Shown here: positions 56,066 through 64,000 of the stretch, piece by piece
Position numbering within the stretch: the stretch's first letter is position 1
Layout of the letters: each line of letters starts with the position of its first letter
Source of the DNA: Paraflavitalea soli
GTDB lineage: Bacteria > Bacteroidota > Bacteroidia > Chitinophagales > Chitinophagaceae
Direction of reading: 5' to 3'
NCBI RefSeq assembly: GCF_003555545.1
Contig: NZ_CP032157.1
Location: 252,546-316,545 of the forward strand
DNA length: 64,000 bases
Notes under the pieces: model-generated
What the model saw: only the letters and a program-made list of their open reading frames with translations
Told to the model about the DNA's origin: nothing
Database searches by the model: none
Position numbers and translations under genes: made by a program

Positions 56066-56597
56066 GGGCACAAATAAAAAACTCTGATAGGAAAAGAACC
56101 CCTTACTGCAAGATTAATTAGATAAAAAAAAAGTTTCACAGAGCATGGACCCTTTAAACTAAAACATGAAAAGTAACCTTGGGTATTATCGTTGCTATCC
56201 TTACTATGTTGAGTATTTATTAGCTATTGGTTGCTTTTAGTTTCTATACATTGAAATTAACAAGTGAAAAAAACTGTCAAAATATTCAGCCCTCTTCTGT
56301 GCCCAAACTTATAAGTTAGGGCATGTTAAAAAGGTTGATCAATCGGAGAATACGAAAGTGAGTACGGCCCGTAAAAAAAGTGCAAAGAGACGTTTTTTTT
56401 GTGTACCGATCAGTATTGTACCCGCTACATGTCAGGCACCCGGGGTAAGGGTGAATGACGGTCCGGCGCCAATCACCTCGGTTTTCGTTGTATAAAGGAT
56501 CTTCCTCACAGTATAGCCATGATCAAATAACCAGGTAAACATCTTTTCAATCAGGCAGTTAGCAGAGGTTCGTTTTCATAAAGCAGGTGTTTTCATT

Positions 56598-56633
56598 TAT
56601 GTAGAGGTCCCGCTTCAGCGGGATCTCTACATA
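56598..56633. repeat. long palindromic stem-loop
   Basis: TATGTAGAGGTCCCGC and GCGGGATCTCTACATA form a 16-bp stem with one G-T pair around TTCA. No T run follows in either direction, so a terminator is unlikely. A REP/MITE-like mobile palindrome or structured RNA is possible. Confidence 0.65.
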
Positions 56634-57199
56634 ACTACCTGTAACATCTTTTTACTCCTATGAAATGCCTGGCAACACAACCACCACAAGGCCGAAGGGA
56701 GGCACGCCGTTTTCCGGTTATCGCATATCACAATGCCTGCCGTTAGACGGGGTTATAAAATACTTCCAACAGCCGGGGATTGTAACAGATAGCTGATATT
56801 CTATGGCCATTACTATTACGTGCCGGCCGGTTAATGCAGTAACCTGGAAATAGAATGGGCATCATCCCGTGGTACTGGCTCGCTTCTCAGGGAGGTGGGC
56901 CTTTTTGTTGCGTTGCAGGTCATTATTTTGTCAATAAAATACCAGGTCCGGCCTGAATTTATAACAATTGGCAGGATAGCCTGTACTTTTTCTGCTTCCA
57001 ATGGTTATATTTGTACCTCACTTCTATGGAGGAGGTATTGTATCTGGTCAACTTACGCAACCTCCCGGCTCCTGATTAGCAGTTTATCCTTTTCACAGCA
57101 CAAATAATATTGCTCTGGCAATAGATGAGTAGATAATTTTCTATGCGTCTTTAGCTGGAGGACCCCTATCAGTTCAATGTTATTTTGATGATAATGTAT

Positions 57200-57207
57200 T
57201 ATATTTG
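57200..57207 (+). promoter_or_regulatory. candidate -7 element of the response regulator gene
   Basis: TATATTTG is a full match to TAnnTTTG, 22 bp before ATG at 57229. The leader would be very short. Confidence 0.45.
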
Positions 57208-57228
57208 ATCATAATCCAAAATACGCTT

Positions 57229-57621
57229 ATGAATACCCGCCGGCTTTTCCTCGTAGACGACGATGTTGATGAACAATGGATCTTTAATACAGCCCTCAGT
57301 GCTGTTGACCCCACGATACAATTATCAGGAGCCGCCAACGGACAGGATGCCATCCGGCAGCTGGCCAGTTCCCCTTCAGTCCCCGATGTGATCTTTCTCG
57401 ACCTTAATATGCCTGTAATGAATGGATTAGAATGCCTGCGCCTTATTAAATCCAATCCGGGCCTTTCTGGAATTCCTACGATCATGTATTCCACATCTGC
57501 TGATCCGCTTACCATTTCCAGAACGATGGAACTGGGCGCCGATGAGTTCATTACCAAGCCTTACAATTTTGAAGACCTGGTCAATACACTCCGGCATGTG
57601 CTGGACAGGATAGTGGCCTGA
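57229..57621 (+). CDS. single-domain response regulator (CheY-like receiver)
   Basis: 130 residues from ATG at 57229 (MNTRRLFLVDDDVDEQW). Receiver features: the acidic cluster DDD (10-12), phospho-Asp58 in VIFLDLNMP and the Lys in FITKPYNF. There is no output domain. A histidine kinase gene starts 56 bp downstream, so the two probably act in one phosphorelay. Substitutes for a DNA-binding output may be encoded elsewhere. Confidence 0.9.
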   Translation: MNTRRLFLVDDDVDEQWIFNTALSAVDPTIQLSGAANGQDAIRQLASSPSVPDVIFLDLNMPVMNGLECLRLIKSNPGLSGIPTIMYSTSADPLTISRTMELGADEFITKPYNFEDLVNTLRHVLDRIVA

Positions 57622-57677
57622 AAGGGTCCATCGATCGTAGTCTGAAACCTTACTATTGTTTGCCGAATTTATCACCA

Positions 57678-58979
57678 ATGAAATCGATCATGACCGGTAT
57701 TGCTCCGCAATGGCAGTTCTTACAGGGTGGGGGAGAAATGGGCGCGCTTACCCGGGCTCACCCATGGGAAGGTACCTCTGTGGGATCGCCCGCCGATTGG
57801 CCCCAAAGCCTGCGCACTACCATCAGCATTGTGCTCAACAGCTGTTTCCCCATGTTCTTATTCTGGGGGCCGGAGCTGCTGTGCTTTTATAACGATGCCT
57901 ATCGCCCCAGTCTGGGCAATAATGGAAAACATCCCCAGGCACTTGGTAAACCAGCCATAGAAGTATGGCCTGAAATATGGACGGTGATCAGGCCGCTCAT
58001 CGACCAGGTAATGGCGGGTGGCCCGTCTATCTGGCGCGAAGACCAGTTAATTCCTATCTACCGCAATGGTCAACTGGAAGATGTGTACTGGACCTTTAGT
58101 TATAGTCCCGTGCGCGACGAATCCAATAAAGTAGCGGGCATCCTCGTCACCTGTAATGAAACCACCGAGAAGGTAAGGCAGTTTGCCACCGTACTGGAGT
58201 TTTCCAAAGAGTTGAAACGCCAGGTAGCCGAACGCACCTCCGAGTTGGCAGCTTCCAACCTCCAGTTGAGAAGGTCCAACTTGGAACTGGAACAATTTGC
58301 CTGGGTAGCTTCGCACGATCTCCAGGAGCCGCTGCGTAAAGTGAGGGTCTTTACCGGCATGCTTAAAAAAGGAAACCTGCCGCCCATGGAGCTGATCGAT
58401 AAAATAGATGCTTCTACCACCCGGATGAGCAAGCTGATCCAGGATGTGCTGGACTTTTCCCGCCTCTCCACCCCGGAAGCCTTGTTTGCATCCGTAAGCC
58501 TGGAAGAAGTTGTTCAGGCGGTACAAACAGATTTTGAACTGCTGATCGCTGAAAAAAAAGCCACCCTTCAATACCACTCCTTGCCGGCCATAGAAGGTAT
58601 CCCCTTACAGATCAACCAGCTCCTTACCAACCTTATCAGCAATGCCCTCAAATTCAGCCATCCCCACCGCCTGCCGCATATAGCTGTTACAGCAGCCGAG
58701 GCCAGTGAGAGCGATAAGGTCGCCTATCCTGAGTTGCCTGCCGGCAAACGGTATTGCCTGCTCCGGGTAAAGGACAATGGCATTGGGTTTGGACAGGAGC
58801 ATGCCCAGCAGATCTTCAACATATTCCAGCGCCTGCATAGCAAAGAAGCCTTTGCCGGAACGGGTATTGGCCTGGCCCTTTGTAAAAAGATCGTACTTAA
58901 CCACCAGGGGAGCATCAGTGCCGAGGCCATCCCCGGCGAAGGCGCCGTATTTACCGTACTGCTGCCTTTTGAGCAATAG
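57678..58979 (+). CDS. PAS-domain sensor histidine kinase
   Basis: 433 residues from ATG at 57678; a TTG 6 codons earlier is possible. A cytosolic PAS-like domain (about 20-160) with SPADWPQSLRTTISIVLNSC and SYSPVRDESNKVAGILV precedes a coiled coil, then the HisKA box ASHDLQEPLRKV (His213) and HATPase motifs NQLLTNLISNALKF and GTGIGLALCKK. No membrane segment is visible. It follows the receiver-only gene. Confidence 0.92.
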   Translation: MKSIMTGIAPQWQFLQGGGEMGALTRAHPWEGTSVGSPADWPQSLRTTISIVLNSCFPMFLFWGPELLCFYNDAYRPSLGNNGKHPQALGKPAIEVWPEIWTVIRPLIDQVMAGGPSIWREDQLIPIYRNGQLEDVYWTFSYSPVRDESNKVAGILVTCNETTEKVRQFATVLEFSKELKRQVAERTSELAASNLQLRRSNLELEQFAWVASHDLQEPLRKVRVFTGMLKKGNLPPMELIDKIDASTTRMSKLIQDVLDFSRLSTPEALFASVSLEEVVQAVQTDFELLIAEKKATLQYHSLPAIEGIPLQINQLLTNLISNALKFSHPHRLPHIAVTAAEASESDKVAYPELPAGKRYCLLRVKDNGIGFGQEHAQQIFNIFQRLHSKEAFAGTGIGLALCKKIVLNHQGSISAEAIPGEGAVFTVLLPFEQ

Positions 58980-59008
58980 GGAAGGGGCACGCAGCAGTTT
59001 TTGCCCGC

Positions 59009-59033
59009 AGCTCATAGCTCATAGCTCATAGCT
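59009..59033 (+). repeat. short tandem repeat (7-bp unit)
   Basis: AGCTCAT is repeated three times, plus a partial fourth unit, between the kinase and AraC genes. Such simple tracts can vary in copy number. Confidence 0.6.
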
Positions 59034-59057
59034 GTATTCAGCTTATCTTTACCTTCC

Positions 59058-59825
59058 ATGGAGATCCATTTTCCCATACCCATGTTAAGTCCTTTCATCA
59101 AAAACTACCTGGTCATTGAAAGCCAGGAAGGAATCATGAACAGGACCCTGCCCGATACCTCCCTCGTCATGTCTTTCCGGTACAAAGGACAGGTAAGTTT
59201 CCTCTCCAATAGTGCTCCCCGCGTTCTCTCTCCTTTTACCCTCACAGGACTTCGTAGATCCGACCGGTTGATCAGCTATGCAAAAGATACTGCCAATATC
59301 CTGGTTTTCTTCCGGGAGGCCGCTGCCCATGCTTTCATCAAAGAACCCTTGCATGAACTCTTTGAAGACAGCGTTGCCCTGGATTATTTTACAGGCTATC
59401 GGGACCTGTCCGCCCTGGAAGACCAACTGGCTACTGCCCCTGACAATGCGGCGCGTATTGACAGCATTGAACAGTTCTTATTGTCCAGGCTATACAACCA
59501 CCGGCCCGATCCTATGATCGCCGCAGCCCTGGAAAAAATACACGCAGTAAATGGAATGATCAGGATAAAGGAATTGGCCAAAGGACTTTATATCAGCCAG
59601 GATGCTTTTGAAAAACGTTTCCGGCGGTCAGTAGGCGTGACGCCCAAACAATTTGCCTTCATCACCAAAATGAAAAGTGTAGTGGCCCGCGCATTGAACA
59701 ACCAGTCAATGGCCGACATTGCCTTTGATGCCGGCTATTACGATCAGCCCCATTTCAATAAAGATTTTAAATTGTTTACCGGACAAACGCCTACGGAGTT
59801 TATGAAGGCGCCGGTAACCATGTAA
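59058..59825 (+). CDS. AraC-family transcriptional regulator
   Basis: 255 residues. The N-terminal half (1-150) is a sensor-like domain of the DUF6597 type (LSPFIKNYLVIESQEG, LVMSFRYKGQVSFL, GLRRSDRLISY). The C-terminal AraC HTH pair is at about 160-255 (IRIKELAKGLYISQDAFEKRF and MADIAFDAGYYDQPHFNKDFK). Its target is not indicated by the context. Confidence 0.9.
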   Translation: MEIHFPIPMLSPFIKNYLVIESQEGIMNRTLPDTSLVMSFRYKGQVSFLSNSAPRVLSPFTLTGLRRSDRLISYAKDTANILVFFREAAAHAFIKEPLHELFEDSVALDYFTGYRDLSALEDQLATAPDNAARIDSIEQFLLSRLYNHRPDPMIAAALEKIHAVNGMIRIKELAKGLYISQDAFEKRFRRSVGVTPKQFAFITKMKSVVARALNNQSMADIAFDAGYYDQPHFNKDFKLFTGQTPTEFMKAPVTM

Positions 59826-59883
59826 ATGCAATGTTCTTGATTAAGTAACATTTGTTAGCCTGGGCCTGTCGAAGGCGTCTAAA

Positions 59884-59912
59884 AGGTGGGTCGCCCTTTC
59901 AGGGCGACTCAC
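59884..59912. repeat. palindromic intergenic repeat, copy 2
   Basis: GGTGGGTCGCCCT (59884-59896) and AGGGCGACTCACC (59900-59912) form a 13-bp stem. It matches the reverse complement of the element at 27239-27269. CCTTCGACAG (on the minus strand) is adjacent, as in the other copy. Confidence 0.6.
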
Positions 59913-60058
59913 CCTACGACCGGGATGTGGATATCCTATTATCAGAAAAGCTAATTAAATTAGTATATTTGTGCTAATTTATTTGGCATTACGAGTGCTT
60001 TAAGTTGAATAGTGACAGGTAAAACAGGGCTTTGATCGCCTAAACATAGAAACTGTAT

Positions 60059-60095
60059 AAAGTGAATGTTCTAACTAAAAAAGTGAATAGTTCTA
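60059..60095 (+). promoter_or_regulatory. paired direct repeats upstream of the small HTH-like gene
   Basis: AAAGTGAATGTTCTA (60059-60073) and AAAGTGAATAGTTCTA (60080-60095) share GTGAAT at a 21-bp period. The spacing is about two helical turns. The downstream gene is a candidate autoregulator. Confidence 0.45.
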
Positions 60096-60159
60096 CATAA
60101 AAAAGTATAAAACCTGCATGACTGAAACTTTGATTAATCATTTACTTTGACTAACGCAA

Positions 60160-60441
60160 ATGTACATGGATGAACGATACGGAATAGTAAAGGATTATAT
60201 TGAGCAAGATAAGATTCTCGAATTCAGGGATATTTTTAAATACTTGCCCAAAACCGTTTTGACCAAAGACTGGGGCTCTAACAATTATCGCGTTACACGC
60301 TTTATTGAATACCCCCAGCAATTGTCTATTGAAGAGATTTATGAGATCGCAAGGCTCATCAACGTTCACCCCGATCTGCTCATCAAAATGATCCTGCGCC
60401 AGTTCAACAATACAACGGTCAGCACCAAGAAACGCAAATAA
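60160..60441 (+). CDS. small HTH-like hypothetical protein
   Basis: 93 residues; ATGs at 60160 and 60166 are both possible. Helical throughout. The segment IFKYLPKTVLTKDWGSNNYRV followed by LSIEEIYEIARLINVHPDLLI resembles the spacing of an XRE-type helix-turn-helix, with a basic C-terminus (STKKRK). I do not recognise a named family. A DNA-binding role is inferred, possibly on the paired repeats in its own upstream region. A terminator follows. Confidence 0.55.
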   Translation: MYMDERYGIVKDYIEQDKILEFRDIFKYLPKTVLTKDWGSNNYRVTRFIEYPQQLSIEEIYEIARLINVHPDLLIKMILRQFNNTTVSTKKRK

Positions 60442-60516
60442 CGTCTTATACCATTACCTGTCCTTATTCAATACTGTAAGCTAGCTACTTATTACAGTGG
60501 ATCATAGTACCAAGGA

Positions 60517-60546
60517 GCCATCCTTTTCCCAGGGATGGTTTTTTTT
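60517..60546 (+). terminator. rho-independent terminator
   Basis: CCATCC (60518-60523) pairs with GGATGG (60533-60538), followed by an eight-base T run. It ends the small HTH-like gene transcript. Confidence 0.8.
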
Positions 60547-60562
60547 ATGAGAAAATATTTGC

Positions 60563-60604
60563 GTAAGTGAATACTTACATATACATTTGTAAGCGATTAC
60601 TTAC
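60563..60604 (+). promoter_or_regulatory. tandem palindromic operators of the ArsR-type gene
   Basis: GTAAGTGAATACTTAC (60563-60578) and GTAAGCGATTACTTAC (60589-60604) are two near-identical palindromes with a 26-bp centre-to-centre distance, ending 19 bp before ATG. Their placement over the promoter suggests autoregulation by the ArsR-type protein. Confidence 0.7.
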
Positions 60605-60623
60605 ATAACAAGTACGATATACT

Positions 60624-60995
60624 ATGAGAAGAGACGTATTCCAGGCAATTGCCGACCCCACCCGCAGAGAGATCATTAACCTGGTGGCCTATAATTCCCT
60701 GAACCTGAATGCGATTGCAGACAACTTCAATGTGAGCCGCCCTGCTATTTCGCAGCATATCAAGATATTGACGGAGTGCGGGCTCATTGTGATCAGGCAA
60801 CAGGGGAGGGAGCGTTTTTGTGAAGCACGTTTACAACAACTGGTGGCCGTATCAGACTGGCTGGAACCCTTCCGTAAAAATTGGGAACATAGGTTTGGCG
60901 CATTGGATGACCTGCTGTTGCGCATGGATGAGAACGAGGGACCTGCCCCTGCTAAAAAACAAGCACCGAGGAAAAAGGGAAAACCAAATAAATAG
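60624..60995 (+). CDS. ArsR-family winged-helix regulator
   Basis: 123 residues. The opening MRRDVFQAIADPTRREIINLV and the recognition-helix stretch NVSRPAISQHIKILTECGLI are typical of ArsR/SdpR-like repressors. No metal-binding Cys pair is evident, so it may respond to something other than metals. The C-terminus is Lys-rich. It leads an operon with a VOC and an SRPBCC protein, each start within 25 bp of the previous stop. Confidence 0.9.
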   Translation: MRRDVFQAIADPTRREIINLVAYNSLNLNAIADNFNVSRPAISQHIKILTECGLIVIRQQGRERFCEARLQQLVAVSDWLEPFRKNWEHRFGALDDLLLRMDENEGPAPAKKQAPRKKGKPNK

Positions 60996-61005
60996 TAAAA
61001 ACAAC

Positions 61006-61476
61006 ATGAACATGCAAAAGATCGTCACATTTCTCTGGTTCGATGGCCAGGCCGAAGAAGCAGTGAAGTTTTACATTTCCTTATTCAAGGATTCAAAGAT
61101 CGTTACCATTGCCCGTTACCCTGATTCAGTACCGGGGTTGGGAGGTAAAGTGCTTACCGCCGTATTTGAGCTCAATGGCCAGCGTTTCATGGCCCTCGAT
61201 GGAGGTCCGCAATTCAAGTTCAACGAAGCGGTGTCCCTCTTTATCAATTGTGATAACCAGGAAGAGATCGATTATTTCTGGAATAAATTAACAGCCGATG
61301 GGGGCAAGGAAGGCAATTGCGGATGGCTGAAAGATAAGTTTGGCCTTTCCTGGCAGGTAGTGCCTGCCCGTATGGGCGAGCTGATGCAGCCCAAAGATCC
61401 ATCCAAAGGCGGCAGGGCTATACAAGCGCTCATGCAAATGTCGAAGATCAGTATCCAAACACTGGAAGAAGCTTAA
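61006..61476 (+). CDS. VOC superfamily (PhnB-like) protein
   Basis: 156 residues from ATG at 61006 (MNMQKIVTFLWFDGQAEEAV); upstream in-frame starts lie inside the ArsR gene. The pattern FLWFDGQAEEAVKFYISLF and LNGQRFMALDGGPQFKFNEAVSLFI is that of the PhnB/3-demethylubiquinone methyltransferase-like VOC family. DKFGLSWQVVPARM closes the domain. It lies between ArsR and SRPBCC genes, a common small operon of unknown detoxification role. Confidence 0.9.
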   Translation: MNMQKIVTFLWFDGQAEEAVKFYISLFKDSKIVTIARYPDSVPGLGGKVLTAVFELNGQRFMALDGGPQFKFNEAVSLFINCDNQEEIDYFWNKLTADGGKEGNCGWLKDKFGLSWQVVPARMGELMQPKDPSKGGRAIQALMQMSKISIQTLEEA

Positions 61477-61500
61477 TTCAAGATACAAATCAGATAAACT

Positions 61501-61995
61501 ATGCCAACAAAAAATCCTACAAAAGTTACTGCCGAACCCGGTACACAGCAAGTGGTCATCACCCGCGAATTTGAAGCACCCAGGGAAAAAGTGTTCAGGG
61601 CATTCATTACGCCCGAACTGCTCCTCCAATGGCTGGGGCCGCGTGGTATGAAAATGACCATTGATCACTTCGAACCGAAGGCAGGTGGTTCTTACCGGTA
61701 TGTTCATACCGATGGCAAAGGCAATAGCTTTGGATTTTACGGTGTTATTCACGAAGTAACAGCCCCCGAAAGGCTGATCCAGACTTTCGAGTTTGAAGGC
61801 CTTCCGGAAAAAGGACATGTATCGCTCGATACCGCTTTATTCGAATCCTTACCAAATGGTAGGACAAGGGTAACCATGAAAAGCATCTTTCAATCTGTGG
61901 CTGATCGCGATGGGATGGTGAGTTCAGGTATGGAAAAAGGCGTATCCGAGGGGCACGACCGGCTCGATGAGTTGCTGGAGAAGGGGATCGTTTAA
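61501..61995 (+). CDS. SRPBCC (AHSA1-like) domain protein
   Basis: 164 residues. The sequence [48 protein letters not shown] and LIQTFEFEG follows the AHSA1/CalC-like START fold. It is the last gene of the ArsR/VOC operon and overlaps the convergent BamA-like gene by four bases. A ligand-binding role is likely; the ligand is unknown. Confidence 0.9.
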   Translation: MPTKNPTKVTAEPGTQQVVITREFEAPREKVFRAFITPELLLQWLGPRGMKMTIDHFEPKAGGSYRYVHTDGKGNSFGFYGVIHEVTAPERLIQTFEFEGLPEKGHVSLDTALFESLPNGRTRVTMKSIFQSVADRDGMVSSGMEKGVSEGHDRLDELLEKGIV

Positions 61996-64000
61996 AACGG
62001 ATACCCGATACCCAGGTTCCAGATGAGGTTGTCTTTTCTCCAGGCGCTATTGCCAAACTGTATCTTATCAACTACCCAGCGCTCACCATCAGGCAGCCAG
62101 GGCTTGCGCAGCGGAAAAGCCACATCCAGCCGGATGATGAGGATCGTAACGTCCAGGCGCAAGCCCAAACCTGCCCCTACCGCTATTTCTTTCAGGAAAG
62201 TTTTACTGAACTGGGCGCCCGGTTTATTGGGATCATTATTGTACAGCCAGATATTGCCGGCATCTACAAAGGCCGCCCCTTCCACAATACTAAACAGTTT
62301 GCCGCGTAACTCCGTATTGAGCTCCAGCTTGATATCGCCCGTTTGGTCCTGCACCCCTGTTTGGGTAACATCATAATAAGTGCCAGGCCCCAGACCACGG
62401 TTGCGGAAGGCCCGTATACTATTGGTACCGCCACTGAAAAACTGTTTGATATAAGGCAGGGATCTGGAATTGCCATGGGGCAAGCTGGCGCCGATGATGA
62501 GGCGGTTGGCCCAGCTGCTTTTGGCGCCCGTTTGCAGGTAATACCGGAGATCGGCTTCTCCCTTTACATATTGCGAAAATACAGCGCCGAATAGCTGGCC
62601 CGATTTGCCGCTGTTGCTATCCCCCAGGATCAGGCCTGCCAGGTTGCCCGAAGCATCCAGTGTACCGCTGAAATAGAAGCCCGAAGAATGGGCTTGCTTA
62701 TCTATCCGGTCATCATACGTAAAATTATATGTGCTGCCGAGTATGAACTGCTTTTCGATGGCTTTTTCCAGCGTAGGGTCAAGCGCCATTTGTGCTTTGT
62801 ACTCATCGGTTACGTTCAGTGGCTGCACGTAGTTAATGCTGATGGGATTGAATTGGTGTTCCTTATAAAGACTTTCTTTCCAGGCATAACCATAGGAGGC
62901 CCTGAATGAATTGAGGGTATACAGCTTGCGCTTGTTCAACATGTCGTACCCTACCAGCATATTGGTTTTGGGTACAAAACCGCCTTTCGGATTGATCTTG
63001 AAGAAAGGGATCAGGAACCGGGGAAAGGTCAGCGATCCTTCCAGCCCGATACGGTATACATTATAGCCTTTCTGCGCACTGCTGTATTGCACTTCCGCAC
63101 CACCTGATGCCGTGATCTTGAGCAATTCACCGGCACGGAACGTATTGCGGTTGCGCCAGGATACAGAAAGATTGGTACCTACCAGGTTATTGCTCTTGGA
63201 TGTGCCATTCAGTTCAGCACGCAATGATTTCTTGGGATTGGGTGTGAGGTAATAATAAGTGTTCAACTGGGCAAAAGGAGAGGTGGTATCCCGTTCAAAC
63301 CGGTTCTTCACAAACTTGAATACACCCAGGTTGATCAGGCGGTTCAGTGATAAGTTATGGTCCTTTCGGTTATAAATATCATTGGGTTGGAATTGCATGG
63401 CCTGCTCAAACAGGTAAGGCTTATACAGTTTGGCACGATCTACCACTGTATATCCCTTGTACAACTCCCCGCCGCGCCGGGAACTATCGGTGTTGGCATT
63501 CAGCCGGAAATTGGTATAGATCACTACATCCTTGATCGTATACATCTCTTTGGCATTCCGGGGCAATCCGGGTTTCAATACCACATACATATTCACCCGG
63601 TTATTGCCAATCGTACTGTCGGTTTCAACCATCAGGTATTCAGGATTGAAATAGTAAAAGCCATTGTCCTTTAAATAAGCATCGATGCGTTCACGTTCCA
63701 GCTTGATCACATCCAGGCTATACGGCTCGCCCCGCTTCAGTATGGTTTGTTTTTCTGTTTGCCGGATAGTATTGCCAAGAAAACTGCTATCCATTTCATA
63801 CCGTACGGTATCAATGATGTATTGTTTGCCGGTCTTGACCTTATAGGTAGCTCTTGCTTTTTTATGTTTCACCGTCGTATCACCGGTCACCTCCGCCTGG
63901 AAAAAACCTTTGTTCTGCAGGTAGTTTTGTAAAATGTCGGCATTCCGGGTCAGACTAACCTCGCTCAGCAATACCGGTGGTTCTCCTGTTTTATTTTTTA
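61992..64000 (-). CDS. BamA/TamA-type outer-membrane assembly protein, partial
   Basis: The frame stays open to base 64000, so the N-terminus lies outside the window; about 669 residues are visible. POTRA-like repeats come first ([37 protein letters not shown]), then the surface antigen barrel with the fold signature [21 protein letters not shown] and the C-terminal [12 protein letters not shown]. Such proteins insert beta-barrel proteins or help translocate lipoproteins at the outer membrane. It converges on the SRPBCC gene. Confidence 0.9.
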   Translation of the reverse strand, partial: KNKTGEPPVLLSEVSLTRNADILQNYLQNKGFFQAEVTGDTTVKHKKARATYKVKTGKQYIIDTVRYEMDSSFLGNTIRQTEKQTILKRGEPYSLDVIKLERERIDAYLKDNGFYYFNPEYLMVETDSTIGNNRVNMYVVLKPGLPRNAKEMYTIKDVVIYTNFRLNANTDSSRRGGELYKGYTVVDRAKLYKPYLFEQAMQFQPNDIYNRKDHNLSLNRLINLGVFKFVKNRFERDTTSPFAQLNTYYYLTPNPKKSLRAELNGTSKSNNLVGTNLSVSWRNRNTFRAGELLKITASGGAEVQYSSAQKGYNVYRIGLEGSLTFPRFLIPFFKINPKGGFVPKTNMLVGYDMLNKRKLYTLNSFRASYGYAWKESLYKEHQFNPISINYVQPLNVTDEYKAQMALDPTLEKAIEKQFILGSTYNFTYDDRIDKQAHSSGFYFSGTLDASGNLAGLILGDSNSGKSGQLFGAVFSQYVKGEADLRYYLQTGAKSSWANRLIIGASLPHGNSRSLPYIKQFFSGGTNSIRAFRNRGLGPGTYYDVTQTGVQDQTGDIKLELNTELRGKLFSIVEGAAFVDAGNIWLYNNDPNKPGAQFSKTFLKEIAVGAGLGLRLDVTILIIRLDVAFPLRKPWLPDGERWVVDKIQFGNSAWRKDNLIWNLGIGYPF

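Larger units (their letters stand above)
55923..57228. other. 1.3-kb interval without a convincing gene
   Basis: Short open frames exist but show no family features. The region holds a minus-strand terminator-like hairpin before the porin (56027-56065), a 16-bp stem-loop at 56598-56633, and a -7-like TATATTTG at 57200 before the response regulator gene. The rest looks like decayed or non-coding DNA. Confidence 0.5.
59826..60159. other. 334-bp interval with palindromic repeat and paired direct repeats
   Basis: No gene. It holds the palindromic repeat (59884-59912), a -7-like TATATTTG (59964-59971) and two 21-bp-spaced GTGAAT/TTCTA direct repeats (60059-60095) upstream of the small HTH-like gene. 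Confidence 0.55.

Noticed and set aside
56895-57107. 70-codon open frame in the 1.3-kb interval
   Set aside because: Composition is unlike a protein of this genome and no motif is visible.
1-64000. CRISPR array, tRNA or rRNA genes, integrase or transposase
   Set aside because: I looked for repeat-spacer patterns, tRNA-like cloverleaf ends and transposase motifs and found none.

Overview
The window looks like a chromosomal segment of a Bacteroidota bacterium, most likely family Chitinophagaceae. The evidence is a SusC/SusD pair with its own ECF sigma factor and FecR anti-sigma factor, a DUF4249 lipoprotein beside a TonB receptor, a type IX secretion sorting domain, LytTR and AraC regulators, TAnnTTTG-like -7 promoter elements and generally weak Shine-Dalgarno signals. 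I see no rRNA, tRNA, CRISPR array, integrase or transposase. Both ends cut through genes: an S41-type peptidase on the left and a BamA/TamA-type outer-membrane protein on the right.

Layout. 1-8.5 kb: envelope genes (S41 peptidase, beta-barrel protein, sterol-desaturase-type hydroxylase, Val/Pro-rich secreted protein), then a DUF4249/TonB-receptor operon divergent from a LytS/LytTR two-component pair. 8.6-20 kb: a YD-repeat-like secreted protein, a DUF3667 membrane protein, MazG overlapping a 1256-residue NtrY-like kinase, topoisomerase IB, a low-affinity iron-permease-like protein, two paralogous split-barrel proteins and an AsmA-like protein. 20-31 kb: a metal block. A di-haem MbnH/MauG-type enzyme and its MbnP partner are divergent from a TonB receptor, followed by two small proteins and a KUP potassium transporter. 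Then come a CopZ-like chaperone, a CopA ATPase and an AraC regulator fused to a CxxC metal-binding domain. 31-41.5 kb: an AT-richer nutrient locus (sigma factor, FecR, SusC with STN domain, SusD, zinc metalloprotease), probably for peptide uptake.

41.5-46.4 kb: an unusual accessory block. Two paralogous small exported proteins flank a MauE/DoxX-like membrane protein, with an AraC regulator upstream. Operator-like paired direct repeats with a 21-bp period occur three times, the genes share a leader next to the start codon, and the 3' end of a third, lost paralog can be read. A broken outer-membrane gene and two small Cys-rich exported proteins follow. This block is my best candidate for an undescribed system.

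46.6-64 kb: a T9SS cargo protein; a TolC/HlyD/two-permease exporter operon with no ATPase gene; a DASS anion transporter with a porin; about 1.3 kb without a convincing gene that holds a strong hairpin; a response regulator and PAS histidine kinase; an AraC regulator; a small HTH-like protein; an ArsR/VOC/SRPBCC operon behind two tandem palindromes; and the partial BamA-like gene.
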